Source: an uncultured Clostridia bacterium
GTDB lineage: Bacteria > Bacillota > Clostridia > Lachnospirales > Lachnospiraceae
Direction: 5' to 3'
NCBI GenBank assembly: GCA_946405675.1
Contig: CAMJIC010000014.1
Coordinates: forward strand, 1-20,579
Length of the DNA stretch: 20,579 bases
Below the pieces are notes generated by a model. That model did not search any database. It was not told the DNA's origin and saw only the letters and a program-made list of their open reading frames with translations. Position 1 is the first letter of the stretch, and each line of letters begins with the position of its first letter. The position numbers and the translations under genes are program-made. This document shows, in pieces, positions 6,460 through 14,249 of the stretch.

Positions 6460-7269
6460 TTACACTGAGAGTCCGTTCGCATGTGCGGGCGGAAGTGTCT
6501 TGTCCGCCCAGCCGTACTGTGACATATAAACGCCCTTGTACTGATTCAAACCTTCCGGCTTTCCGTCCAGATAGTCATAATAATCACACCGGACCCTCTC
6601 TCTGTTGATTCCCAGCTTCCCCCAGCCTATGATCACAATGTCTTCCTGCCCGATCTCAGAAAGGGCTTTTATCAGGTCTTTCTTGACAACACGCAGATAA
6701 GAATCGGAGCTGCCCCGGAAAATCGCTCTGCTGATGTCGACAGCGGTGCAGACCGCGCCCTCCTTATCAATCAGATAAGCCAGCAGTTCCTTGGCACGCT
6801 TTGTCAGCGTTGTCACAGGCTCTCCCTGATAAAAAACCTCGAATTCGCCAAAGCATCGGATATAGAGCCCTTGCTTCGCTACCCTGTCCACACTGGTATA
6901 GCGAAGCAGGGATAGCGCATGCTCTACTTTTTCTCTCGTGACAGGCTTCAGGAGATAATCACTTGCGCCCAGGTCAAATGCCTGAACAGCATAATCGCTG
7001 TACTCCGCGCAGAAAACGATGTCACAGCCAGGATATACCTCTTTGATCCGCTTCGCCAGATCAACTCCATTCACAGCACCGATTGCAATGTCCAGAAAAG
7101 CGATGTCAATCTCTTTCTGTTCCAAAACCGCAAGGGCTTCATCCGCGTTGTCAAAAGCCAGAACATCCGCCTCAGGCAATGCATCCTGAATTCGATTGGC
7201 TAAATGCTTTAGCAGGATGACCTCGTCATCTACAACCAGTATCCTCATGATTGCTGCACTCTCTGACAT
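6460..7269 (-). CDS. Response regulator, receiver plus SARP-type winged helix
   Basis: A cytoplasmic two-component regulator of 269 residues. The receiver domain (about 8-125) has the acidic pair Asp14-Asp15, phospho-acceptor Asp60 in FLDIAIG and Lys108 in LLKPV. After the linker LLRYTSVDR comes a SARP/BTAD-type DNA-binding domain beginning RCFGEFEVF (138-146), with KRAKELLAYLID (157-168) and a C-terminal YKGVYMSQYGWAD. At the conserved Thr/Ser switch position the sequence is FCAEYSDYA, so the switch residue is Ala88. The start follows the TGA of the upstream membrane-protein gene with no gap, implying coupling. Met8 (7248) is an alternative start that would begin exactly at the receiver domain. 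Confidence 0.9.
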   Translation of the reverse strand: MSESAAIMRILVVDDEVILLKHLANRIQDALPEADVLAFDNADEALAVLEQKEIDIAFLDIAIGAVNGVDLAKRIKEVYPGCDIVFCAEYSDYAVQAFDLGASDYLLKPVTREKVEHALSLLRYTSVDRVAKQGLYIRCFGEFEVFYQGEPVTTLTKRAKELLAYLIDKEGAVCTAVDISRAIFRGSSDSYLRVVKKDLIKALSEIGQEDIVIIGWGKLGINRERVRCDYYDYLDGKPEGLNQYKGVYMSQYGWADKTLPPAHANGLSV

Positions 7270-8676
7270 TCAGACCGTCTTAGAATCCGTTTCCGCTGTC
7301 ATAGCCGGTTCTGCTTTCTCCGCTGCGGCATTCTCGCCTGCGGGCTTTTCCCCTGCAGGCTTCTCCTCAGCTGTTTTCTCCCCGGCGGAATTCTCCCCCG
7401 CAGTGTTCCCGGCCGCTTCCTCATTCTGCGCGGCTCCTGCCTTCTCTGATGATCCGGTATTCTCTGCCGGCGCCGCCGACGGCGCTGTTTCCTGCTTGCC
7501 GCTGTTTTCGGACGCCTGCGCCGCGGCCTGAGTTCTGGCCTTGTCCTGTTCCTCAGCCTTCTTCACCATCTCGGCGACCTGATCCTTCGTCTTCGCGACG
7601 TAATCGCTCACGCTTTCGGAAACTGCAGTCGAGATACGCCCGCTCGTGACGCAAAGAACAGCGGTCGGCAGGACAAAGAGGAGTGAAATCACCAGGATCA
7701 GAATCAGCACACCCTTATGAGATCCTGGCTGAGGCTCTTCTCCCTCCATAAGGCCGTCTGCATTGACGAAGTTCTGGTAGCTGAGCATCACGCAGACGTA
7801 CTTCAGGAGCGCAATCAGGGAAACGGCCAGCGCCGCCGGAACCGCTCCGTTTGATCCGGATTCTGCCGCGGAACCCACCGATACGATGGCCCCCAGGACG
7901 CTGAAAACAATCAGGATGATGCAGGCTGTCCTAAGGCGGGACGCCCTGATCTTCGCGCGCATGCCGGTTCCCAGCTCATAGCCGATCTCGCCCATCACCC
8001 TGGCGATCTCCCGGTGGTAGATGACATGCGGAATACGGATGATGATATAGAAGATTCCCAGGCTGATGTAAATCACCGACACGATCGTCCCTGCGGTAAA
8101 TCCCATGCTCATGATCGTAAAAAATGTCATCGTGAGCGCCATGATGGCAGCCATCAGAACCTTGATCAGCTCCACCGCGAAATAGATCCTGTGAAGCACA
8201 CCCATCGTGGTGGTTCCGCCCTTCCCGATCCTAAGCCTGACTGCCGCGACTGCCTCGATGGCAGCGAGCAGGGCAAAGGGCAGGAATGCCATAAACACAT
8301 AGAACGCCATCGCGCCGTCGACCGTAAAGTTGATCTGAGATGGAATGGCATCCAGCACCTGAGCGATGTTCGATGCCGGAACCTTGGCTGCGTTCAGAAG
8401 CTGCGCAATCATCGTCTTGATATCAGCGACAATCGACTCCTGCTGCATGGTCTGATTGATGGCGGACACCACCGTATTAACCACAACGGCGCACAATATG
8501 GCGATGCATATCTCCCCCAGTCCCTGAACCACCTTGATGAGCGTCAGGATCGTCGCCGGCGCCTTATCCAGGTACGCAGGCATATTCGCCCGCTTCCGGG
8601 CGCCGCCATTCCCTGACTCATCCAGCGAAACAACATCGATTCCAACTGTATTCGTACCAGTCGTATTTGTCTCCAT
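7270..8676 (-). CDS. Multi-spanning membrane protein with low-complexity C-terminal tail
   Basis: I do not recognise this family. About seven or eight hydrophobic segments span residues 40 to 360, including GEICIAILCAVVVNTVV, AFYVFMAFLPFALLAAI, a long block near ALTMTFFTIMSMGF and GVLILILVISLLFVL. The last 110 residues are hydrophilic and rich in Ala, Glu, Gly and Lys. They contain AGEKPAGEKPAGEN-type repeats and are probably disordered. The start chosen is the ATG at 8676, because AGGAGGG lies 7 nt before it; an upstream in-frame GTG at 8700 has no such site. Its stop abuts the response-regulator start, suggesting a shared transcript and a linked role in membrane or envelope sensing (inference). 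Confidence 0.8.
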   Translation of the reverse strand: METNTTGTNTVGIDVVSLDESGNGGARKRANMPAYLDKAPATILTLIKVVQGLGEICIAILCAVVVNTVVSAINQTMQQESIVADIKTMIAQLLNAAKVPASNIAQVLDAIPSQINFTVDGAMAFYVFMAFLPFALLAAIEAVAAVRLRIGKGGTTTMGVLHRIYFAVELIKVLMAAIMALTMTFFTIMSMGFTAGTIVSVIYISLGIFYIIIRIPHVIYHREIARVMGEIGYELGTGMRAKIRASRLRTACIILIVFSVLGAIVSVGSAAESGSNGAVPAALAVSLIALLKYVCVMLSYQNFVNADGLMEGEEPQPGSHKGVLILILVISLLFVLPTAVLCVTSGRISTAVSESVSDYVAKTKDQVAEMVKKAEEQDKARTQAAAQASENSGKQETAPSAAPAENTGSSEKAGAAQNEEAAGNTAGENSAGEKTAEEKPAGEKPAGENAAAEKAEPAMTAETDSKTV

Positions 8677-8713
8677 TCTGTTTCCCTCCTCTTGATTCAC
8701 ATTTCTCTCGAAA

Positions 8714-8765
8714 CTGATCCGAACCTGTTTGGATCAGCTTCGCATCGGGTGATACTTCGCATCCG
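8714..8765. repeat. Family B palindromic repeat, copy 2
   Basis: CTGATCC (8714-8720) pairs with GGATCAG (8731-8737). It is followed by CTTCGCATCGGGTGATACTT and CGCATCCGGAAGTGCCCG. The second part aligns with the reverse complement of 3426-3463 with only a few differences. It lies in the 172-bp gap between two same-strand membrane-protein genes. Confidence 0.65.
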
Positions 8766-8848
8766 GAAGTGCCCGTTTCCTCTTCCATTATCCTTTTACA
8801 CCAGGTGCTTCCGGCGATCCGGACCATCATGCGCTTATTACTTGCTTA

Positions 8849-10078
8849 TTACTTCATGAGGCTTTGCGCCATCTCATTGTACTTCATAAGGCTTTGCGCC
8901 ATCTCATTGATCTTGTTAACCAGGATCGGAAGGTTCATGACGATTCCCTGGTGCACCCCTTCAATCCCCACTAGCAGGGCCAGCAGCACTCCGCCGGCCG
9001 GTATGAGGGTATCGATCTTGTTATTCTTGCACCTTCTCGTGTATGAGAACAGCAGGACGACCGGGATCAGCAAAAGCATGGGCCAGTGGGTGCCGATCTT
9101 CCAGGCCCCGACGACCTTTTCCGCCAGGGGAAGCATGCCATACAGCTTCTGTTCGGTCTCTGCAGTAAACTCCGCGTTCAGGTCAATGCCCGCTCCCAGA
9201 TAGCTCAGGAGTGTGATGCTGTATGTATAGATCACAAAGTCCAGCACGCTTGTGACCGCAATCATGATCGAGGTAAAGATAGAGAACCGCAACGAATGCG
9301 CATTTGTCTGCGTATACGCCTCAAACTCAGCCTCCGTTTTCCCATTCTTCTCGAACCTGACCCCCTCCAGCTTGATATGCAGCGCCAGGATAATAAACAG
9401 GATAAAGCTCATGAACGGCTTGGTTGTCAGGAACGGATAGATCAGATACGGAGGCTTCTCATCCACCAGCGCGATCCGGATCCTCACCGCAAGCGCCCCG
9501 ACCTCATACAGGACAGGGATCAGCGCCATCGCCCGGAACAGGCGGAGCTTCTTCCCCTGAAAATGATTCTGCGGGACATATTCCAGGAAGAACATGAACA
9601 GCGTACACAAAAACAGGTCGATAAACAGGTTGAAGATCAGTGAGCCGGAAACTGCTGATTCCCAAAGCGCGTCCGTGATCAGCTTGTTGGCCTGTGCCCT
9701 GTCTCCCAGAGCCGCCGTGTAGACGCCCACCAGGTTATGCTCCTTCAGGATCACAAAGATCACGACAACCGCCAGGGACAGCCCGCCGTACTTCATCAGC
9801 TGCTGCTTGTATGTCTTCTTCTTATCCAGAATGATGGCAAAGTTTGCCAGCAGGAAAAGGGGAAGCGCGAAGTACCCGAGCACGCCTGTCACATTATGAA
9901 GCGCGTAAAACCAGTCGGGCTGATTCGGATCCAGGCTGATTCCAAGCGAGGTCAGAACGTCAAGAACCTTACACGAAATGCACAGCCAGCCCATGATGGT
10001 CAGGTGCCGGTAGGACAAGGGTCCCCGGTATCTGATGTCATTTGCGCTCGTCCTTTCAAATTTAGAGATTCGCCCCAT
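8849..10078 (-). CDS. Polytopic membrane protein of unknown function
   Basis: A protein of 409 residues with about nine or ten predicted membrane segments, for example VLGYFALPLFLLANFAIIL, SLAVVVIFVIL, FNLFIDLFLCTLFMFFLEYV, FMSFILFIILALHI and MLLLIPVVLLFSY. No catalytic or transport signature was recognised. The ATG at 10078 is preferred: GGAGGGAG lies 5 nt upstream, within the codons of an alternative ATG at 10093 that has no ribosome site. The last 20 residues carry a tandem repeat of the decapeptide YNEMAQSLMK, from a 30-bp DNA duplication just before the stop. It lies between the MscS-like gene and a second membrane-protein gene on the same strand, so a common envelope function is plausible. 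Confidence 0.8.
   Translation of the reverse strand: MGRISKFERTSANDIRYRGPLSYRHLTIMGWLCISCKVLDVLTSLGISLDPNQPDWFYALHNVTGVLGYFALPLFLLANFAIILDKKKTYKQQLMKYGGLSLAVVVIFVILKEHNLVGVYTAALGDRAQANKLITDALWESAVSGSLIFNLFIDLFLCTLFMFFLEYVPQNHFQGKKLRLFRAMALIPVLYEVGALAVRIRIALVDEKPPYLIYPFLTTKPFMSFILFIILALHIKLEGVRFEKNGKTEAEFEAYTQTNAHSLRFSIFTSIMIAVTSVLDFVIYTYSITLLSYLGAGIDLNAEFTAETEQKLYGMLPLAEKVVGAWKIGTHWPMLLLIPVVLLFSYTRRCKNNKIDTLIPAGGVLLALLVGIEGVHQGIVMNLPILVNKINEMAQSLMKYNEMAQSLMK
8852..8911 (-). repeat. Tandem 30-bp duplication at the 3' end of a membrane-protein gene
   Basis: Copies at 8852-8881 and 8882-8911 differ at very few positions and encode two consecutive NEMAQSLMK units before the stop codon. Near-identity suggests a recent duplication. 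Confidence 0.85.
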
Positions 10079-10162
10079 AATTACTCCCTCCATTCTTTTC
10101 TGAAGCGTTGCTCTGACAGTTCCGAAAAAACCGGCTGGTTCTTCCTGATCCGGAAGTGCCTA

Positions 10163-10207
10163 ATCCTCCTCGTCCGAAAGGGACGGATCCTCCTCGTCCG
10201 GAAGGGA
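10163..10207. repeat. Short direct repeat with 24-bp period
   Basis: ATCCTCCTCGTCCGAAAGGGA at 10163-10183 recurs at 10187-10207 with one mismatch. It lies in the gap between the MscS-like gene and the next membrane-protein gene. The preceding GATCCGGAAGTGCC (near 10147) resembles the end of the family B repeat. Confidence 0.7.
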
Positions 10208-10246
10208 TCTGACTTCCGAATAAAAGTTGACTACAACCCAGAATAC

Positions 10247-13219
10247 TTACTTACTTACTTTAACCCCGTGCGAGTCCAGGATATCCTGTATGGCGTGGTT
10301 CAATGCTCTCCTCACCCTGCTGACGCTTGCTTCCTCGCATTCCACTGAGATGGACAGAATCACACCCTCGCCTACGATATCCTTCACGCCCCTGTAGTAA
10401 GGACCGCTGATGACACCCGTAATCTGCCCCTCAAGCTTCGGCAGCTCTTCCTTCAGCATATCTTCCACGTCCTTCAGCTTGTAGGCCGTCATGGACACCT
10501 TCACATCCAGTCCGCAGTACGAGGTCTTCCTCGACATGTTGATGACATTCTTGATGTCCCGGTTGGAAATGATCTTGATATTGTTGCCGGCGCCCAGAAG
10601 CTTGGTCGTGCGGACGCCGATCTCAAGGACCGTTCCCCTGTAGCCGCCGATATCAACAATGTCTCCCACCTTGAATTCCCCGTCGAACACAATGGATATG
10701 CCCGCCACGATATCCGTGATCAGGTCCTTTGCGCCAAGAGAAAGGGCAAACGCCGGAAGGGAGAGGGATGCAACCAGGGCACCCAGGTTAATGCCCAGAT
10801 TATACAGAGCCATGTAAACGAAGAAGATCATCCCGGCATAGGTGAGAAGGTTCAGCGCAAGCCGGCCGAATGTCTCACCCTTCTGCCCCATCGTGGAACA
10901 GATGATGCGGACCAGGAGCTTCAGGATCGCTACCGTGATCAGGACCTCGGCAAACAGGATCAGGATACTGGTGAAGGAAAACAGGTTCATTCCCTTCGTC
11001 CACTGGCCATTCATCACGAAGCTCAGAAGGGAACCGCTGCTGCTCTCTCCATAAAAGTGGTACCAGCACCCAATCCCGACAATGGTGCCAACCAGCAGGA
11101 TCTCCAGCGTCGTGGACGCATTGCGCATCGGCGAGTTCAGGTCAAGCCTGGAAAGGTTGATCTTCCACCGTTTCCTGGGATCCACCTTCATGCCGACATC
11201 ATCATCCGCGTTTTTCTCATCATCAACGATCTCGATCAGTTCATCTCCTATTTTCGACCAGTGCTCAAGTCCCTTCCTGTAACCAATCATCATAAAGCCG
11301 ATGAGGACGCTAACGAGCACGAAAGCCGTCGCAGTCGTTATGCCCGCATAGGGCAGGATGTTCTTGTAGATATGAGGCTGCTCCGCCGCATAGAAATACA
11401 GGAAGCCGCCGATGTCCTTGCTCTCCCCGTAGCATGCGGTATTGTTGAATTTGAAGAAATCCCGGTAGCTGTCTACGATGGAGGCCGGAGTCATATCCAT
11501 GGACACCGCGTTCCTTCCCTTCAGGCCAGGATCACTTGCATTTTGAATCACCTGGCTTTCCGGATCCACAGAGAACGCGATCGCTCCGGGTGACACAAGG
11601 CTGGCCAGGACATCATCGATCGTCTCAAGCCGCTCAGGCTTCAGATTCTTCGGCGGCACTGCCACCAGAAGCGCCCCATACGTGCCCGGTTCCCCCGGAA
11701 CCTCCAGGCTGACACCGATCATCGCATTCTTCAGCCCTGTCTCATCATCGGTCTGCACATCATGCACCACCGAAGGGATCCCCTTCAGCAGACGCCTGAA
11801 CTCGTACGTGGTGGACTCAGGTTTTTTGCCAAGCTCCATGTTCACGTACCTGGCGTTGGTGATCAATTCCTTCCCTTCATCATCATAGACCATGATATAG
11901 TCTGCTCCGATCATGTCAGTGAAGGACTGCAGGTTCTCCTGCGTCATCATCTCCGGCCTTTCCTTCAGGATCCCGGCAATCCGCTCCGCATAGGACACAT
12001 AGGTCTCCTTCAGCTCGGTCACCGTTGTCTTCTCCTGGTCCTTGCATTCTTCAATTCTCTTCTCCAGAACGTTCAGGGACTTTTTCACATCGTTGCAGAT
12101 CCCGAAAAGCCGGAGGAGGGAGAGGAACAGGGCCGACAAGATAAAGATCACAATACAGCCCATTAAAACGACAGTAAATGCCTTTCCCACCGTCCTCTTT
12201 GTTTGCAGCTGCTGCACCTGGTCTTCATCCAACCTGTAACGCCTGATCAGCCTGAACAGGGAGAAGAACCAGACCGAAAGCGAAATTGCAAGGATCAAAA
12301 ACGCAGCCAGCACGACTACAGTCTGCTCCAATGTCATATTGATGAATATATCCCGCGGGATCAGATATACCATGTACACCATCCGCCCTGAAAGCTCTGA
12401 ACCTTTCACGGACTGAAGATAAGCCTGATAGTAAGCTCCCTCCAATTCCACTAAATCAGATGACTCCAGCAGCTTCGCCGCGCTCACATACCCGACATCG
12501 TCCGGCACCGCTTCCAGCATCTCATCCGTAATTCCACAGTCCCTGGCCGTAGCGAACTCTTCCGGCAGAGCTTTTGATTTGTACAGCACGGCATAATTGC
12601 CGCTCAGATCCGGCTCATGGGAGATCAGCATGACCTTGATCCCGAACGCGCCCTCGATTCCTTCGAGCCAGGCGGGAGCGTCAAAGTTGAGCCTGGCCTT
12701 CTCCTCGAGGGCAGACTGCAGCACGCATTCCACATAATAGACGTTGCCTTCTAGCTTATAATACTCCACGATCCAGGCATCCTCGGCACCTTTCCCGGTG
12801 TCCTCCACCGGGACAATCACCCTGCCATAGGGGTCGGTAATGACGGCGGCATCGATCTTTTTCTCCTCCGGATAGTCCGCAGGATACTGGAACTTCCCAT
12901 CAGAGACACTTACAATGACACCCTCACTGTAGTACATGCTCTTTCCATCCCATTCATTCTGAACCAGCCCTTTGGCAGCAACGGCGGAAAGCGCGACTCT
13001 CTGCGAGTACTTCGACAGCTCCCGGTCTTCGACATAGGTGGTGAGGTCGATGATGCCCCCCACAGAGTTGTTGATCGCCTTCATCTTCGCCACTTGCTCA
13101 TTCAGATCATAAGACCCGTTCACAGCAGTGTTGATCACCAGAAGCAGCCAGCCGTACAGCAAGCCAAGCGCGACCAGCAGCGCGATCCCTCCGATGATTC
13201 TCAGTTTCGGTCTGTACAT
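10247..13219 (-). CDS. MscS-family channel with two extracytoplasmic sensor regions
   Basis: A 990-residue membrane protein. The C-terminal third is MscS. A pore helix region (NLGALVASLSLPAFALSLGA, 811-830) is followed by the beta-domain signature FDGEFKVGDIVDIGGYRG (845-862) and a C-terminal alpha/beta domain ending near 987. Additional membrane segments lie near 704-720, 745-772 and 790-808. Upstream there are membrane segments at about 8-28, 298-322, 346-370 and 622-645. They enclose two large extracytoplasmic regions (30-297 and 372-620). The second contains ADYIMVYDDEGKELITN, a pattern typical of Cache ligand-binding domains. Ordinary MscS is about 290 residues, so this is a sensor-channel fusion. 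AAGGGAT precedes the ATG by about 5 nt. It is divergent from the HTH-receiver/kinase pair. A Cache-gated osmotic or solute-release channel is inferred. Confidence 0.88.
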   Translation of the reverse strand: MYRPKLRIIGGIALLVALGLLYGWLLLVINTAVNGSYDLNEQVAKMKAINNSVGGIIDLTTYVEDRELSKYSQRVALSAVAAKGLVQNEWDGKSMYYSEGVIVSVSDGKFQYPADYPEEKKIDAAVITDPYGRVIVPVEDTGKGAEDAWIVEYYKLEGNVYYVECVLQSALEEKARLNFDAPAWLEGIEGAFGIKVMLISHEPDLSGNYAVLYKSKALPEEFATARDCGITDEMLEAVPDDVGYVSAAKLLESSDLVELEGAYYQAYLQSVKGSELSGRMVYMVYLIPRDIFINMTLEQTVVVLAAFLILAISLSVWFFSLFRLIRRYRLDEDQVQQLQTKRTVGKAFTVVLMGCIVIFILSALFLSLLRLFGICNDVKKSLNVLEKRIEECKDQEKTTVTELKETYVSYAERIAGILKERPEMMTQENLQSFTDMIGADYIMVYDDEGKELITNARYVNMELGKKPESTTYEFRRLLKGIPSVVHDVQTDDETGLKNAMIGVSLEVPGEPGTYGALLVAVPPKNLKPERLETIDDVLASLVSPGAIAFSVDPESQVIQNASDPGLKGRNAVSMDMTPASIVDSYRDFFKFNNTACYGESKDIGGFLYFYAAEQPHIYKNILPYAGITTATAFVLVSVLIGFMMIGYRKGLEHWSKIGDELIEIVDDEKNADDDVGMKVDPRKRWKINLSRLDLNSPMRNASTTLEILLVGTIVGIGCWYHFYGESSSGSLLSFVMNGQWTKGMNLFSFTSILILFAEVLITVAILKLLVRIICSTMGQKGETFGRLALNLLTYAGMIFFVYMALYNLGINLGALVASLSLPAFALSLGAKDLITDIVAGISIVFDGEFKVGDIVDIGGYRGTVLEIGVRTTKLLGAGNNIKIISNRDIKNVINMSRKTSYCGLDVKVSMTAYKLKDVEDMLKEELPKLEGQITGVISGPYYRGVKDIVGEGVILSISVECEEASVSRVRRALNHAIQDILDSHGVKVSK

Positions 13220-13269
13220 GGATTATCCCTTCCATTTCTGTTTTTTATTCTGCCTTCCCTGTTCCTTCG

Positions 13270-13340
13270 CTGTTTGGAACAGTTTGGAACAGGTTCTGAA
13301 CAGTAAAGCATCGGGCGGATGCCTCGCATCCCGAATTGCC
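13270..13340. repeat. Family B palindromic repeat, copy 3
   Basis: A tandem TTTGGAACAG pair (13273-13292) runs into GTTCTGAACAG, and the same GAACAGGTTCTGAACAG core occurs at 3474-3490. It is followed by GCATCGGGCGGATGC and CTCGCATCCCGAATTGCC, which match the second module of copies 1 and 2. GGATGC-CTC-GCATCC forms a tight hairpin. It occupies part of the 428-bp gap between the MscS-like gene and the HTH-receiver gene. Confidence 0.65.
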
Positions 13341-13420
13341 TGCGATGATATACAGGCATACTATATTATCGTCACTCAAACCAACCCTTTCAAACAAGGG
13401 GGTGTTCCAGAATGTCATGC

Positions 13421-13514
13421 TTCTTTTTCATCTTTTTTTATTCTCTTTCTTCATTCTCTTTTTTCATTCTCTTTTTTCATCCGCTTCTGTTCTCTTTTTC
13501 TTTTCTTTTTTTCA
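13421..13514 (+). promoter_or_regulatory. 94-nt pyrimidine tract upstream of HTH-receiver gene 1
   Basis: The plus strand is almost purine-free here, with about seven purines in 94 nt. It includes repeated TCATTCTCTTTTT units. The tract ends about 9 nt before a probable extended -10 element of the plus-strand operon. It may act as an UP-like or structural element, but no specific function can be read. Confidence 0.45.
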
Positions 13515-13519
13515 GGACT

Positions 13520-13528
13520 TGTTATGAT
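13520..13528 (+). promoter_or_regulatory. Predicted extended -10 for the HTH-receiver/kinase operon
   Basis: TGTTATGAT fits the extended -10 pattern TGnTATAAT with one mismatch. The matching -35 position falls in the pyrimidine tract (CTTTTC), so the -35 is weak, as is usual for extended -10 promoters. The 5' untranslated region would be about 110 nt. Confidence 0.4.
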
Positions 13529-13647
13529 GGATATAGCATAAGGATGGGTGGCAGTGTGAATCCAATCGGATGTCCTTAATGTCCTTAACAGCAAATCTCA
13601 TTGAGACGGTATCCTGGTTACAAATCATAACCCCGGGGGAAACAGAG

Positions 13648-14247
13648 ATGCATACCATGTTTGCGGAAAAACTGAAACAGCTCAGGACGGAAAAAAACAT
13701 TTCCCAGGCGCAGCTTGCGGAGCAGATGTTTGTCTCCCAGTCCACGATTGCCCGGTGGGAGAACGGCAGCCGTCTTCCGGATGTCATGATGATCTCCCGG
13801 CTTGCCCGGCATCTTGACGTGGATATCAATACGCTGCTCTATGCCGCGGCGGAAAGCGACGACGTTCCGAACATCATTATCGTGGACGATATGAAGGCCA
13901 TCCTCTCAGCCAGCCTTCCCGTCCTCGAGAAGACGATCCCCCATGCTTCCATTGTCGGTTTTACACGGCCTTCAGAAGCCATTGAATACGCCAGGAAGAA
14001 CCGGATCGCACTGGCCTTCCTGGACATTGAGATGGGGAAAACCAGCGGGCTGGAGCTTTGCCGCACTCTGCTTCAGATCCATCCTCACACAAATGTTGTC
14101 TTTCTGACTGCATACAACGAGTATGCTTTAGATGCGTGGGACACCGAAGCATGCGGCTTTCTGCTCAAACCGGTCACACCGGAGAGTGTGAGGCAGCAGC
14201 TTGCGCACCTGCGGTATCCGCTTTATACAGGAGGCTTAAGCAGATAA
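13648..14247 (+). CDS. HTH-receiver response regulator (inverted domain order), paralogue 1
   Basis: A 199-residue regulator with an N-terminal Cro/C1-type helix-turn-helix (about 4-66, recognition region VSQSTIARWENGSRLPD). A complete receiver domain follows (about 75-190). Receiver residues present are Asp80-Asp81, phospho-acceptor Asp126 in FLDIEMG, Thr154 in FLTAY and Lys174 in LLKPV. The protein ends soon after HLRYP, where SARP-type regulators continue into their DNA-binding domain. Output and receiver are thus reversed relative to ordinary response regulators. The ATG at 13648 is chosen: GGGGGA lies about 8 nt before it and the HTH begins immediately. ATG 13657 is possible, and an upstream ATG at 13570 would add unrelated residues. 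It is followed after 2 nt by a histidine kinase gene, its likely partner. Confidence 0.88.
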   Translation: MHTMFAEKLKQLRTEKNISQAQLAEQMFVSQSTIARWENGSRLPDVMMISRLARHLDVDINTLLYAAAESDDVPNIIIVDDMKAILSASLPVLEKTIPHASIVGFTRPSEAIEYARKNRIALAFLDIEMGKTSGLELCRTLLQIHPHTNVVFLTAYNEYALDAWDTEACGFLLKPVTPESVRQQLAHLRYPLYTGGLSR

Positions 14248-14249
14248 AC

